Source of the DNA: JBBQER01 sp052148155
GTDB lineage: Bacteria > Actinomycetota > Acidimicrobiia > IMCC26256 > PALSA-610
DNA length: 43,306 bases
Assembly: GCA_052148155.1 (NCBI GenBank)
Contig: JBKQIY010000113.1
Location: 1 to 43,306 of the forward strand
Reading direction: 5' to 3'
The notes below the pieces were generated by a model, which saw nothing but the letters and a program-made list of their open reading frames with translations, searched no databases and was not told the DNA's origin. Below are positions 8,220 to 16,482 of this stretch, in pieces (positions within the stretch are counted from its first letter, which is position 1; every line of letters starts with the position of its first letter). The translations under genes were made by a program, and so were the position numbers.

Positions 8220-8521
8220 TCCGCCCACGACGACGACTCGAACGCTGCGCCGCGAGCACGACAACATTGGTCCGAGCACTCACGTCAACACTCGAGCGCA
8301 ACCTCAGCGCACCAACCGGGCGTGGTCTCCAAGTTGCTGACCGGCCCCGTCGCGAACGTCGCCGAGCCGGCGTTCGGTGATGGCCCGGTCGCGTTGGTAC
8401 AGGATGCACGCTGTGTGTTATCGGCCGGCACCCCTCGACGCTACGAGACACCGCAACAAGTGACACGCACTCAACCATCTGGGCAATCTGGGTGCGTCGC
8501 GCCTAGACGTTAGGAACGTAC
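8220..8521. other. Intergenic stretch, possible short coding remnant
   Basis: No gene with a start is supported. On the minus strand a frame ending near 8307 reads R-D-R-A-I-T-E-R-R-L-G-D-V-R-D-G with coding-like third positions, but it is only about 33 codons and has no start or family I recognise. Confidence 0.25.
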
Positions 8522-9181
8522 ATGGGTCCCTCACAGAAGTGGGCGGTTGTCGCAGTCGACTTGGACGGCACGTTGATCCACGGGACGACGGCGTCTTTGC
8601 ATCTCGGAGCATGGATCGGCCATCTCGCCGTCATCGAGGAACTTGAGCGCCGCTTCGCGGCGGGAGAGATAGTTAGCGCTGATGTTGCCGACGGAGATGC
8701 GCCGTACTACAAGGGTCGTTCCATCGCTGAAGTTGCGGACGCGATGGCCGGCGTCCCTTGCATCGATGACATACACGAAGGTGTCGAACAACTGGCGTCT
8801 CGCGGAGTCGATGCGTTGTTGTGCACCGTGACGTGGAGCTTCGCCGCTCAATGCGTGGCCGATCGGTTTGGGTTCTCCGCAGTGTCCGGCACCGTGATGC
8901 ATGTCGACGGGGACGGAATGTTGGCTGGTCGGGTTGCTCAGTACTTCGAGCCTGAAGACAAAGTTGCCTTCTTACGCGACTACTGCGAATCGCGCGACCT
9001 CAGCATGAACCAGGTCGTCGCCATAGGTGATGGTCGATCAGATCTCCCGATGTTTGATGCGGCGGGATTCTCAGTCGGGCTCAACGCTTCACCGGCTGCG
9101 CGTGCGGCGGCATCGGCATCAGTGGAGAGTCATTCGTTTCTCGACGCGCTGCGTGCCGTTCCCGGGTTGCTCGACGATTGA
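8522..9181 (+). CDS. HAD-superfamily hydrolase, phosphoserine-phosphatase-like
   Basis: A 219-residue haloacid dehalogenase-fold phosphatase, subclass IB by layout. Motif I is V-D-L-D-G-T-L-I-H-G-T (nucleophile and general-acid Asp near residue 14-16), motif II the Thr in L-L-C-T-V-T-W, motif III Lys in E-P-E-D-K-V-A-F, and motif IV G-D-G-R-S-D-L-P-M-F carries the Mg2+-binding acids. A helical cap sits between motifs I and II. The fold fits removal of phosphate from a small metabolite; SerB itself is possible but the substrate cannot be read from sequence. AGGAAC precedes the ATG by four bases. Confidence 0.85.
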   Translation: MGPSQKWAVVAVDLDGTLIHGTTASLHLGAWIGHLAVIEELERRFAAGEIVSADVADGDAPYYKGRSIAEVADAMAGVPCIDDIHEGVEQLASRGVDALLCTVTWSFAAQCVADRFGFSAVSGTVMHVDGDGMLAGRVAQYFEPEDKVAFLRDYCESRDLSMNQVVAIGDGRSDLPMFDAAGFSVGLNASPAARAAASASVESHSFLDALRAVPGLLDD

Positions 9182-9508
9182 CCGCTCGATCAGCGGCGAA
9201 CGCCAGATCGTACGATTGGTCGCGTTCGAAGAAGCGCGGATCCGCGAAGTGGTGACTTTCGCGATCGCCTCGGCGCCGGCGATGCGGGGCTCCCGCAGTG
9301 CGTCGATATGGGACGGGGTGGCGATATTGGTACGGGACGTCACCTGGGGCGGGGTTCGGGACCTCGCACGATGGGAGACGATCGGCCGTCGATCGGCTCG
9401 GACTTTCGTTCGCCGACACTGTGCTCGCGGTGCTTCTCCTGCCGGGATGTCGCAACTCGGTCTGCCTCTTCGTGGCGGACGGTTGATGGAAGGACCGGTT
9501 GGTCGGTC
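9182..9508. other. Intergenic stretch with no supported gene
   Basis: Both strands keep moderately long open frames here, as expected at this G+C content, but none has a credible start, ribosome site or family motif. The neighbouring genes converge on it, so a terminator is expected; I found no clear hairpin with a T-run. Confidence 0.3.
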
Positions 9509-10072
9509 TCAGTCGCGGCCGTGCATCCTGAAGGAGTGGAACTGCAGTGACAGGCTCGTGGAACTGCGCGCGTAGGTCGCAGGTCCGGACAGGCCGTACA
9601 GGTCGCTGAGTCCGCTACTCGCCAGGGTGACGGTGCCGGTGAACTCGGAGCCGAGCGCGGTGATGTCGTAGGTGACCTGTCCGGACATGGCGGCGACGGT
9701 GAACGTGGTCGTTGTCGCGGTCGAGGTGTAGGTCCCGTTTGCGGTGCCTGTGACATGCACGGTGCCGTTGGCATTGTCGAACGATGCCGTGAGGGTTTGA
9801 TCGGCCTCCAACGTCCACGTGTTGTCGCTCTTCAGGTTCAGTGTGATACCCGGCCCCGATGCGGTGATCGTGAGTCCGGGAATGAGCGTCGACAACGGTT
9901 CCGTCAGCGTCTCGGAGGTAACTGTCCAGCTGCCCGCAGGACCGGCCGCGGCGCTGGTCCCGCCGCCACCGCCGGGCAGACCCAGCCAGGGATAGGGATC
10001 GCAACCCGCGACCGTCATCACGACGACCACCAGCAACGCGACCCGGGCTCCGACACACTGCACACGCCGCAT
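9509..10072 (-). CDS. Secreted lipoprotein, function unknown
   Basis: A 187-residue lipoprotein: after M-R-R-V-Q-C-V-G-A-R comes a hydrophobic segment and the lipobox M-T-V-A-G-C with the acylated Cys at about residue 24. Then come a Gly-rich spacer and a Thr/Ser/Ala-rich beta-type domain (G-P-A-G-S-W-T-V-T-S-E-T-L ... N-T-W-T-L-E-A-D-Q ... G-T-A-N-G-T-Y-T-S-T-A-T-T-T-T). The pattern, a weak L-x-L-x-x-D-x-T-W block followed by G-x-Y, resembles META/lipocalin-like bacterial lipoproteins, but I do not assign a family. It would sit on the outer face of the membrane. It is monocistronic as far as can be seen. Confidence 0.8.
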   Translation of the reverse strand: MRRVQCVGARVALLVVVVMTVAGCDPYPWLGLPGGGGGTSAAAGPAGSWTVTSETLTEPLSTLIPGLTITASGPGITLNLKSDNTWTLEADQTLTASFDNANGTVHVTGTANGTYTSTATTTTFTVAAMSGQVTYDITALGSEFTGTVTLASSGLSDLYGLSGPATYARSSTSLSLQFHSFRMHGRD

Positions 10073-10393
10073 TCGTGACCCCCGACCGTCGGCTCACCCA
10101 ACCGATGTCACACATCGTGGGCGGCGACCAGACCCGCTCGAAAACACAACCCCCGGCGCCTCAGGTCCGGCGCTGACGGACGGCGCATCACGGCTACGCC
10201 TCGAGAGAACTCGAGTTCTGTATCGGTCTGGGAACGTTCGGTGCTTGAGAACCCAGTCTGCTCGGACCGCACGCGATAGTCGTCCGCGGCCGATTGGCCC
10301 TGATCGCGAACGCCTCGGGTGTCGGCGATCCCGGATACCCGCGCCCGTTGTTCGTGTTCTGGGCGTCTGTTTGGGTTGTCACCTACGTCGGCG
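10073..10393. other. Intergenic stretch with an unassigned open frame
   Basis: A plus-strand frame from about 10231 reads L-A-L-I-A-N-A-S-G-V-G-D-P-G-Y-P-R-P and then a hydrophobic run (L-F-V-F-W-A-S-V-W-V-V-T-Y-V-G-V), like the end of a membrane protein, but it begins right after a stop and lacks a start. The lipoprotein promoter must lie at the left end. Confidence 0.25.
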
Positions 10394-10945
10394 TCAGGTT
10401 GGGGTGTAGACGAGTATCACGACACCGTTGCTGAACCGTGTGACATCGACGAGATTCAGGGCGGGCGCATTGTCAATGTCCTCAAACATGTGTTGGCCCC
10501 GTCCGACGGCGACCGGCGTCATCAAGAGGTGGAACTCGTCGATCAGGCCGTGTGCCATCAAGGTGGCATCGAGTGGACCGTTCCCGTACTTGATGATGTT
10601 GCCGCCGGGCTGTTGCTTCAGGTTGGCGACGAACGAGGCCACGTCCCCGTCGATGACAGTGGCATTCCACCTTGCCTCTCGAAGAGTCGTTGATGCCACG
10701 TACTTGGGGATGCTGTTCATGCGTTCGATGAAGTCGCTGAGACCTTCAGAGTCGCCCCCGCTCATGGTGGGGTATGCGGCCGACAACCCTTCGTAGGTCA
10801 ACCGCCCAAGCAGCAGCGCGTCCGCTGCAGACAGCAGGCGGTTGGCGTAGTCGCCGTGTTCTTCGTTGAGGTACGGGAACGCCCACTGGGGTGACCCGAT
10901 CTCTCCGCCCAGAGAGACATGGGTCGATTCGATCAGCTTCCTCAT
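10394..10945 (-). CDS. Dihydrofolate-reductase-like protein (RibD C-terminal fold)
   Basis: A 183-residue reductase-fold protein beginning M-R-K-L-I-E-S-T-H-V-S-L-G-G. Typical family blocks are A-L-L-L-G-R-L-T-Y-E (NADPH-site strand and helix), K-Y-V-A-S-T-T-L, and the C-terminal G-L-I-D-E-F-H-L-L-M-T-P-V-A-V-G-R-G. Members share the fold of DHFR and of the riboflavin reductase RibD C-domain; most are uncharacterised NADPH-dependent reductases. The ATG at 10945 is preceded by TTGGAGG eight bases upstream; a TTG 15 bases earlier would sit in that ribosome site and was rejected. Confidence 0.88.
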   Translation of the reverse strand: MRKLIESTHVSLGGEIGSPQWAFPYLNEEHGDYANRLLSAADALLLGRLTYEGLSAAYPTMSGGDSEGLSDFIERMNSIPKYVASTTLREARWNATVIDGDVASFVANLKQQPGGNIIKYGNGPLDATLMAHGLIDEFHLLMTPVAVGRGQHMFEDIDNAPALNLVDVTRFSNGVVILVYTPT

Positions 10946-11380
10946 GCGTGCGTCCTCCAAGCGTTGGCTGCGGGTGCTGTTGGTTTTCAGACGCCGAACC
11001 TAGAAGAAAGGCATCGAAGCGCCGATCCGTGGACGTCGCATCAAACCTGACTGCACACCGGTCACATCAGTGGCGCACCGGGACACTCGAGTACCCCGCC
11101 GAGCCGCACGACGACACTCCGCCGCGTCGTAGGGTTGCACGTTCTGGGGCACCGGCGTTGCAGGTACCGCTCGGTCGGAGCGGGTCGAGCGTGCGAGGTG
11201 CGCGAGCCGCGGGGATGGTCATATCGTCGGCGGTGCTGACATGCCGAGGTGATGAGGACGAAGCTGGACTCGCGCCGTGTGGAGGTGGTGGCGTCTACAG
11301 GATCCATGAAGCCGACGTTCGCGGAGGGTCGTTACCCCGGGCGGGCGGTCAGAGCGCCGATCGAGCCAAGGGAGGATGTC
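10946..11380. other. Divergent intergenic region
   Basis: The region separates the minus-strand reductase from the plus-strand hydrolase and must hold both promoters. Open frames across it are shadows or upstream extensions of the hydrolase frame without family similarity. No RNA gene seen. Confidence 0.4.
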
Positions 11381-12229
11381 GTGGCCGACATCACGGGATA
11401 CGAGTCGGAACAAATCGACAACGCCAACGCGGCCGACAAGACGCCGGTGGCGTTCGTCCATGGTCTGTGGTTGTTGCCCAGTAGTTGGGACCGCTGGCGG
11501 ACACTCTTCGATGACGCCGGCTATACGACGCTCGCGCCGGGTTGGCCGGATGATCCGAACACGGTCGAGGAGGCGAACGCGCATCCCGAAGTGTTCGCGC
11601 ACAAGTCGGTCGGCCAGATCGCCGATCACTTCGAGGACGTGATCGCCAAGCTTGCGAAGCGGCCGGTGCTGATCGGGCACTCCTTCGGTGGGCTCCTTGC
11701 GCAGATCCTGGCCGGCCGCGGGATCGCAGCCGCGACAGTCGCGATCGACCCGGCCCCATTTCGGGGCGTGCTCCCACTACCGATCTCGGCGCTGAAGTCG
11801 GCCGCTCCGGTCCTTGGGAATCCCGCCAATCGCAGTCGCGCCGTTCCCCTCACCTACGACCAGTTCCGTTTCGCGTTCGCCAACGCCGTCGACGAGGACG
11901 AGGCGAAGGAGCTGTTCAACAGCTATGCGGTCCCAGGATCGGGGGTGCCGCTCTTCCAAGCGGCGACCGCGAACCTGAACCCGTGGACCGAGGCCAAGGT
12001 GAATAGCACGAACCCCGATCGGGGACCGTTGCTGATCATCGACGGGGAGAAGGACCACACGGTGCCCTGGGCGATCGCAAACGCGTCCTACAAGAAGCAA
12101 GCGCGCAACAAGAACGTGACCGAAATCGTCAAGATCCCCGATCGTGGGCACTCACTCACGATCGATCACGGCTGGCGCGACGTCGCCGACACCGCGCTCG
12201 CTTTCATCCAACGATTCGTCAAACCGTGA
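11381..12229 (+). CDS. Alpha/beta hydrolase
   Basis: A 282-residue alpha/beta hydrolase. The oxyanion strand V-A-F-V-H-G-L-W-L-L-P-S-S-W leads in, the nucleophile elbow is G-H-S-F-G-G (Ser about 104), the acid loop is L-L-I-I-D-G-E-K-D-H-T-V-P, and the catalytic His is in D-R-G-H-S-L-T-I-D near the end, so the full Ser-Asp-His triad is present. No signal peptide, so cytoplasmic. The GTG at 11381 has GGAGG five bases upstream; the frame is open to 11249 but the added 44 residues look unlike the family. Substrate not inferable; non-haem haloperoxidase-like esterases are the nearest general type. Confidence 0.88.
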   Translation: MADITGYESEQIDNANAADKTPVAFVHGLWLLPSSWDRWRTLFDDAGYTTLAPGWPDDPNTVEEANAHPEVFAHKSVGQIADHFEDVIAKLAKRPVLIGHSFGGLLAQILAGRGIAAATVAIDPAPFRGVLPLPISALKSAAPVLGNPANRSRAVPLTYDQFRFAFANAVDEDEAKELFNSYAVPGSGVPLFQAATANLNPWTEAKVNSTNPDRGPLLIIDGEKDHTVPWAIANASYKKQARNKNVTEIVKIPDRGHSLTIDHGWRDVADTALAFIQRFVKP

Positions 12230-12499
12230 GCCGCCTCAAGGAGGTCATTCGGGGGCGCGATACGCGACCTCGAGTCGGCGTGATGTGGCCCCGAGGCCCG
12301 CTGTTCTGGGACGCGTAGTTGGGGATTGGTCACCGCGGGTTGGTATGTCGGGTGTTCGTTGTGGACAGAGGGTGATGGCCGGCGCGCGGGCGGTAGGAAT
12401 GAGCGAGGTTGTCGAACGCGGTCGCGCTCCGGATGCGGTGAGGCAAGCGCGAGGGGCAGGCATCGCTGGCATGTTGGTGACCGACCGGCATGGGTCAGT

Positions 12500-13363
12500 T
12501 CAGTGTCGGCGGGCTCGCCACGCATCCGCGCGAAACGCGACATCGACCGTCACGTCACCGGCGATACCCAGCACCTCGCCCAGGAGTCGACGTGCCTCAG
12601 CGATCACGCGATCGCGCTGGTCTTCAGTCATGGTGATGATCCAGCTCAGTGTGCCCAACAGGCCGATCAGTTCGTCAGCGTTGAGTGCGACATCCCACAC
12701 GAACACCTTGTGTTCTGGCTGATCGAAGGACACTCCGGCAGGGATCTCGAAGCCGAACCTCGGGCGAAGCGCGTCGCCCATAATCAGACTCGACAACTCG
12801 CCGTCGACCGGCCCGCGCTCGCTGATGGCAGGCTCGGTGCCGCCGCGTGATTGTTCGGCGAGCAGGACGCGAGCCTGAGCCATGAACGGACCCTCAGGGT
12901 CGGGTCCCGACCACACCACACCGACTGTCCCGCCCGGCGCCAGGATGCGGCCCACCTCATTGAGCGTTGGGATCGGATCCATCCAATGCCACGATGACGA
13001 AGCCAACACCGCGTCGGCGCAACCATCCGGGAGGGGGATCGACTCGCCACGGCCCGCAATCGCTCGCACCGCGGGCACCGCAGCCTCGAGCACCGATCGC
13101 ATGCGATCATCGGGCTCGACCGCGACGACCTCGTCGGCCCGTTCAAGCAGGAGGCGGCTCAACGCACCGGTGCCGGCCCCGAGGTCAACGACTCTGTCCA
13201 CGTAGGCAGGAACGAGCCAGTCCACCGCCTCAGCCGGCGGTCCCGGCCGATATCGCTCATAGTGCGACGCCACCACGCCGAAACTTCGGGCGCGTTCAGC
13301 GTCGTCTTGCGACGCGACAGCGGAGACGGCGGGGTCATGATTGACCGGCTCGGAACCGCTCAT
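12500..13363 (-). CDS. SAM-dependent methyltransferase, class I
   Basis: A 287-residue class I methyltransferase. Motif I is V-V-D-L-G-A-G-T-G-A-L-S (SAM-binding loop, about 58-69), motif II V-V-A-V-E-P-D-D-R-M, a motif III-like segment is A-V-L-A-S-S-S-W-H-W-M, and motif IV/V is N-E-V-G-R-I-L-A-P-G-G-T-V-G-V-V-W. It begins with a region before motif I containing S-F-G-V-V-A-S-H-Y-E-R-Y-R-P, common in type 11 methyltransferases. The substrate cannot be determined. ATG start. The 270 bases downstream have no supported gene. Confidence 0.88.
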   Translation of the reverse strand: MSGSEPVNHDPAVSAVASQDDAERARSFGVVASHYERYRPGPPAEAVDWLVPAYVDRVVDLGAGTGALSRLLLERADEVVAVEPDDRMRSVLEAAVPAVRAIAGRGESIPLPDGCADAVLASSSWHWMDPIPTLNEVGRILAPGGTVGVVWSGPDPEGPFMAQARVLLAEQSRGGTEPAISERGPVDGELSSLIMGDALRPRFGFEIPAGVSFDQPEHKVFVWDVALNADELIGLLGTLSWIITMTEDQRDRVIAEARRLLGEVLGIAGDVTVDVAFRADAWRARRH

Positions 13364-13561
13364 AGTCCGACCCTAACGGAACGCGGATCGACCACGATCG
13401 CGAACGCCCGCGACCCGACGTCTTCAGGGTCACGTCAGCGGCGTTGTTCGTGGGGCGCGCAACGTTGGCGTTGTTCGGGCTGATTCTTTGATCGGGCCGA
13501 GATGTCGGAGCTGGCGGCGAGTGCGCGCCGGATCGGCTGGCGTGTCCTTCGGTGTGGATGC

Positions 13562-13625
13562 GCCTGATTGGTCAGGCGGCGTGTTCTTGTGGCGGGAACG
13601 CCCGGCGGACCAGAGTCCGCTCTGG
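13562..13625. terminator. Two adjacent hairpins behind the repeat-protein gene
   Basis: CCAGAG (13610-13615) pairs with CTCTGG (13620-13625) across a TCCG loop, and GCCTGA (13562-13567) pairs with TCAGGC (13572-13577) across TTGG. The first begins 5 bases past the stop of the minus-strand repeat-protein gene. Neither has a T-run, so termination or 3'-end protection is only an inference. Confidence 0.35.
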
Positions 13626-13629
13626 CAAA

Positions 13630-15159
13630 TTAGGACGTCGCGGGTGATGACCAGATCTGGACGCTGTTGGCGTTCAGCGTGTTGTTGGCGGTCGTCCCGG
13701 TAGCGACGGCGGTCGTGTTCGCGCACACGTTCGCGAACGACGGCGTGCTCATGGCGCGTTCGGTGAACGTGGTGGTTGCGTTGACGTGGATGACGGTCTG
13801 CGTGCTGTTGCGGCCCATGACCGTAAACGTTCCTGACATTCCGGCAACGCCACACGCGCCGGCAGTCGTTGAGCCGTTCACCGAGATGACCATCCCGAAC
13901 GCCGTGGACGGCGGGATCGCTGGCGGTGACCAGATCTTGACGGTCGTCGCTTGGAGCGCACCAGCTGAGACAGTGCCTTGCGCGCCTGCGGTCCCATTGA
14001 CGCAGACGTTCGCGAACGTCGGCGCGCTCACGGCGTGCTCGGTGAACGTGGTGGTGGCGGTCACGTTGACGACGGTCTGCGAATTGTTGTGGTGGCGATT
14101 GTGACCGATGAGCGTGAACGTCCCCGACGTCCCGGCAACGCCGCATGTGCCGGCGGTGGTTGAACCGTTCACCGAGATCACCATCCCGAACGTCGCAAAG
14201 CCCGTCTTCGGGGGCTTGGGCGACCAGATCGTCACGTTTGTCGCCTGCAGGGCCCCGCTCGACGTGGTGCTGGTCGCGCCGACCATCTCACCGACGCACA
14301 CGTTCACGAACGTCGGTGTGCTTGCGCCGTGCTCAGTGAATGTGGTCGTGGCGGTCACATCAACGGTCGTCTGCGAACTGTTGCGGCCCTCGTGACCGGT
14401 CACCGTGAACGTCCCCGGCATCCCCGCGTCACCGCACGCGCCGGTCGCGGTCGACCCGTTCACCGAACCCACCAACCCAAACGCGACGGCTGGCGGCGGT
14501 GGCGGCATTGGCGACCAGATCGTCACCGTCGCCGCCTGCACCGCCCCGCTCGACGTGGTGCCGGTCGCGCCGACCATCTCACCAACGCAGACGTTCGCGA
14601 ACGTCGGTGTGCTCGCGCCGTGCTCAGTAAATGTGGTCGTGGCGGTCACATCAACAGTCGTCTGCGAACTGTTGCGGCCCTCATGACCGGTCACCGTGAA
14701 CGTCCCCGACATCCCGGCGTCACCGCACGCGCCGGTCGCGGTCGACCCGTTCACCGAACCCACCAACCCAAACGCGACGGCCGGCGGCGGCATTGGCGAC
14801 CAGATCGTCACCGTCGCCGCCTGCACCGCCCCGCCCGACGTGCTGCCGGTCGCGCTGACCATCTCACCAACGCAGATGTTCGCGAACGTCGGCCCATTCG
14901 CCCCCAGCTCGGTGAACGTGGTCGTAGCGATCACATCGACCACCGCGGGCGAACCGTTGCCGCCTTCGTGACCCATGACCGTGAACGTCCCCGTCGCCCC
15001 CGCGACACCGCACGCGCCGGTCGCGGTCGACCCGTTCACCGAGCCCACCAACCCAAACGCCAAACCACCTTGGGACCCATCGGCCCCTGCGGCACCGATC
15101 CCGGTAACACAACACCCGAGGGCGAGCACGACCGCCGCAACAACACGCGAAACCCGCAT
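13630..15159 (-). CDS. Secreted protein with five tandem DUF5666-like domains
   Basis: A 509-residue exported protein. The signal peptide is at 1-26 (V-V-A-A-V-V-L-A-L-G-C-C-V-T-G-I-G-A-A-G-A). The rest is five repeats of about 91-98 residues, starting near 33, 128, 225, 323 and 419. Each has G-x-V-x-S-V-N-G-S-T, G-T-F-T-V, A-T-T-T-F-T-E, P-T-F-A-N-V-C and a closing A-x-x-V-x-I-W-S-P, with short Pro-rich linkers. The pattern (short beta-strands, T-x-F, then a final strand) recalls DUF5666-type small beta-barrels, an assignment by eye. Each unit keeps two Cys (A-C-G and N-V-C), possibly a disulfide. Repeats 2 and 3 are nearly identical also at DNA level, showing recent duplication. Likely a cell-surface or matrix protein. 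Confidence 0.82.
   Translation of the reverse strand: MRVSRVVAAVVLALGCCVTGIGAAGADGSQGGLAFGLVGSVNGSTATGACGVAGATGTFTVMGHEGGNGSPAVVDVIATTTFTELGANGPTFANICVGEMVSATGSTSGGAVQAATVTIWSPMPPPAVAFGLVGSVNGSTATGACGDAGMSGTFTVTGHEGRNSSQTTVDVTATTTFTEHGASTPTFANVCVGEMVGATGTTSSGAVQAATVTIWSPMPPPPPAVAFGLVGSVNGSTATGACGDAGMPGTFTVTGHEGRNSSQTTVDVTATTTFTEHGASTPTFVNVCVGEMVGATSTTSSGALQATNVTIWSPKPPKTGFATFGMVISVNGSTTAGTCGVAGTSGTFTLIGHNRHHNNSQTVVNVTATTTFTEHAVSAPTFANVCVNGTAGAQGTVSAGALQATTVKIWSPPAIPPSTAFGMVISVNGSTTAGACGVAGMSGTFTVMGRNSTQTVIHVNATTTFTERAMSTPSFANVCANTTAVATGTTANNTLNANSVQIWSSPATS
14194..14778 (-). repeat. Near-identical tandem duplication, repeats 2 and 3
   Basis: Within the five-domain gene, units at 14488-14778 and 14194-14487 differ at only a few residues (for example M-S-G-T versus M-P-G-T, and A-N-V-C versus V-N-V-C) and share long identical DNA runs. 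The other three units are more divergent. This is the signature of a recent in-frame unit duplication. Confidence 0.8.
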
Positions 15160-15705
15160 AGCGGACCCCAGTCCCCGGTCAACAGCTGACGCACACCTCC
15201 CGGGACGCTAAACACCCAAACCTTCCCGAACAACCCGGATCCGCCCCAGAAACTGTCAAGAGGTGATGCACATCGCCGCGCGACACCCGTGCGCCGGGTC
15301 ACGGTCGAAGATAGGTGCGGCCGGGATTGTGGGCGTCGCCGCCCAAGGGGAAACACACCATCCCGTTCGATATCGACGGCCTCGACATTCAGACTTCCGC
15401 GCCGTGCTCGACGCATCGGCGTCCGCGACTGCGTTTTCTAGAACGACTACGAGCCGCCGTCGGCGAGTGAGTCGAGATCCTCTTCGGGACCGAGCGCACG
15501 CGGAGTCAGACCAGGCGCTCGCTGCGGAAGAAATACCGGGGACTGTCAGAAATACCGCGGCGGTGTCTGCGATCGGTGAGGCCCGGGGGTCGTTGTTGTG
15601 GGACGCGCGAAAATGGGTCGTGATGCCGGGTGCTCGACTCCGGTTCTCGGCACCAAAGTGCCGGGAACGGTCAGTCCGTGGTCCACTGGAGGACGGCCGT
15701 GACGG
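15160..15705. other. Intergenic stretch with no supported gene
   Basis: 546 bases. Its left part must carry the promoter for the repeat-protein gene. A short direct repeat GAAATACCG occurs twice near 15528 and 15549. No open frame shows a family motif or clear start. Confidence 0.4.
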
Positions 15706-16482
15706 TCATGTCGGGCGGGTGTTCCGGGTGGCGGTGATGTTGCGCAGCGGTATCCCGATTTCGTTTGGGTGCCACCGTCTGGCTTCGGCGTGTGCTCGCT
15801 GGAGTCGTGTTGGGTTGAGGTTGGGGAGGTAGAGGGAGTCGACGAATTTGTCGGCGTCTTCGTTGGTGTTGATCGGGTAGCGGTAGCGGCGTTGTTCGTC
15901 GTGGGTGATGGTGAACCCGGCTTGGGTGAACTCGTGCTGTGCGTGACGGTTGAGCGTAGTTGCCGGGAACTGTGGTGTTGTGTGTAGCGCCAAGGCGAAT
16001 TTCGCGAATCGGGTGTGGTCGCTCCATGTGAGCGGCCGGTTGGTCGGTATCAGTGTGCGCAGTGTGCCGCCCGGTCGTAGGACTCGCGAGATTTCGCGTA
16101 GCGCGTCGGAGAGTGGTGCGATGAGCATGAGCGCCATCGCGCAGACGACGGTGTCGAATGACCTGTCGGCAACCGGCAGTTGGAGTGCGTCGGCGAGGAC
16201 GACGTTGCGGGCCCCGTGGTTTCGTGCGTCGGCGAGTTCGGCTTGTGATCGGTCGATGCCGACCCATCGGGTTGCAAGCCGGGGACGGGTTGGGGCGTTG
16301 CCGCATGCGAGGTCGAGGATGCGGGTGGTGGGGTCGTCGATTCCGTCGAGGAGCCATTCGTAGGGGTTCTTGTCGTGGTAGCGGCATCGTGTGAGGACGG
16401 CTGCGGTGATGCCGGGTCGTTGCGCGTGGAACGTTGTGAGGAAGCGGTCCCAGTCGATCGTGGTGCGCCGCAGGACGGTCAT
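15706..16482 (-). CDS. SAM-dependent methyltransferase paired with the acyltransferase
   Basis: A 258-residue class I methyltransferase. Motif I is I-L-D-L-A-C-G-N-A-P-T-R-P, followed by R-W-V-G-I-D-R-S-Q-A-E-L (acidic strand-2 end), then D-A-L-Q-L-P-V-A-D-R-S-F-D-T-V-V-C, and E-I-S-R-V-L-R-P-G-G-T-L. The ATG at 16482 overlaps the stop of the upstream acyltransferase gene by four bases (ATGA), so the two are translationally coupled. That coupling suggests a lipid or lipid-linked substrate, but this is inference; the domain alone resembles ubiquinone/menaquinone-type type 11 methyltransferases. The frame is open far upstream (to 17346), which is an Arg-rich shadow of the acyltransferase. Confidence 0.85.
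   Translation of the reverse strand: MTVLRRTTIDWDRFLTTFHAQRPGITAAVLTRCRYHDKNPYEWLLDGIDDPTTRILDLACGNAPTRPRLATRWVGIDRSQAELADARNHGARNVVLADALQLPVADRSFDTVVCAMALMLIAPLSDALREISRVLRPGGTLRTLIPTNRPLTWSDHTRFAKFALALHTTPQFPATTLNRHAQHEFTQAGFTITHDEQRRYRYPINTNEDADKFVDSLYLPNLNPTRLQRAHAEARRWHPNEIGIPLRNITATRNTRPT

Noticed and set aside
14329..15189. Plus-strand repeated Arg/His-rich frame across the five-repeat gene
   Set aside because: It repeats only because the minus-strand gene repeats; no signal or motif of its own.
15630..15665. Segment resembling a tRNA T-arm (GGTTCTCGGCACCA)
   Set aside because: No matching acceptor stem, D-arm or anticodon arm upstream. No tRNA was found anywhere by eye.
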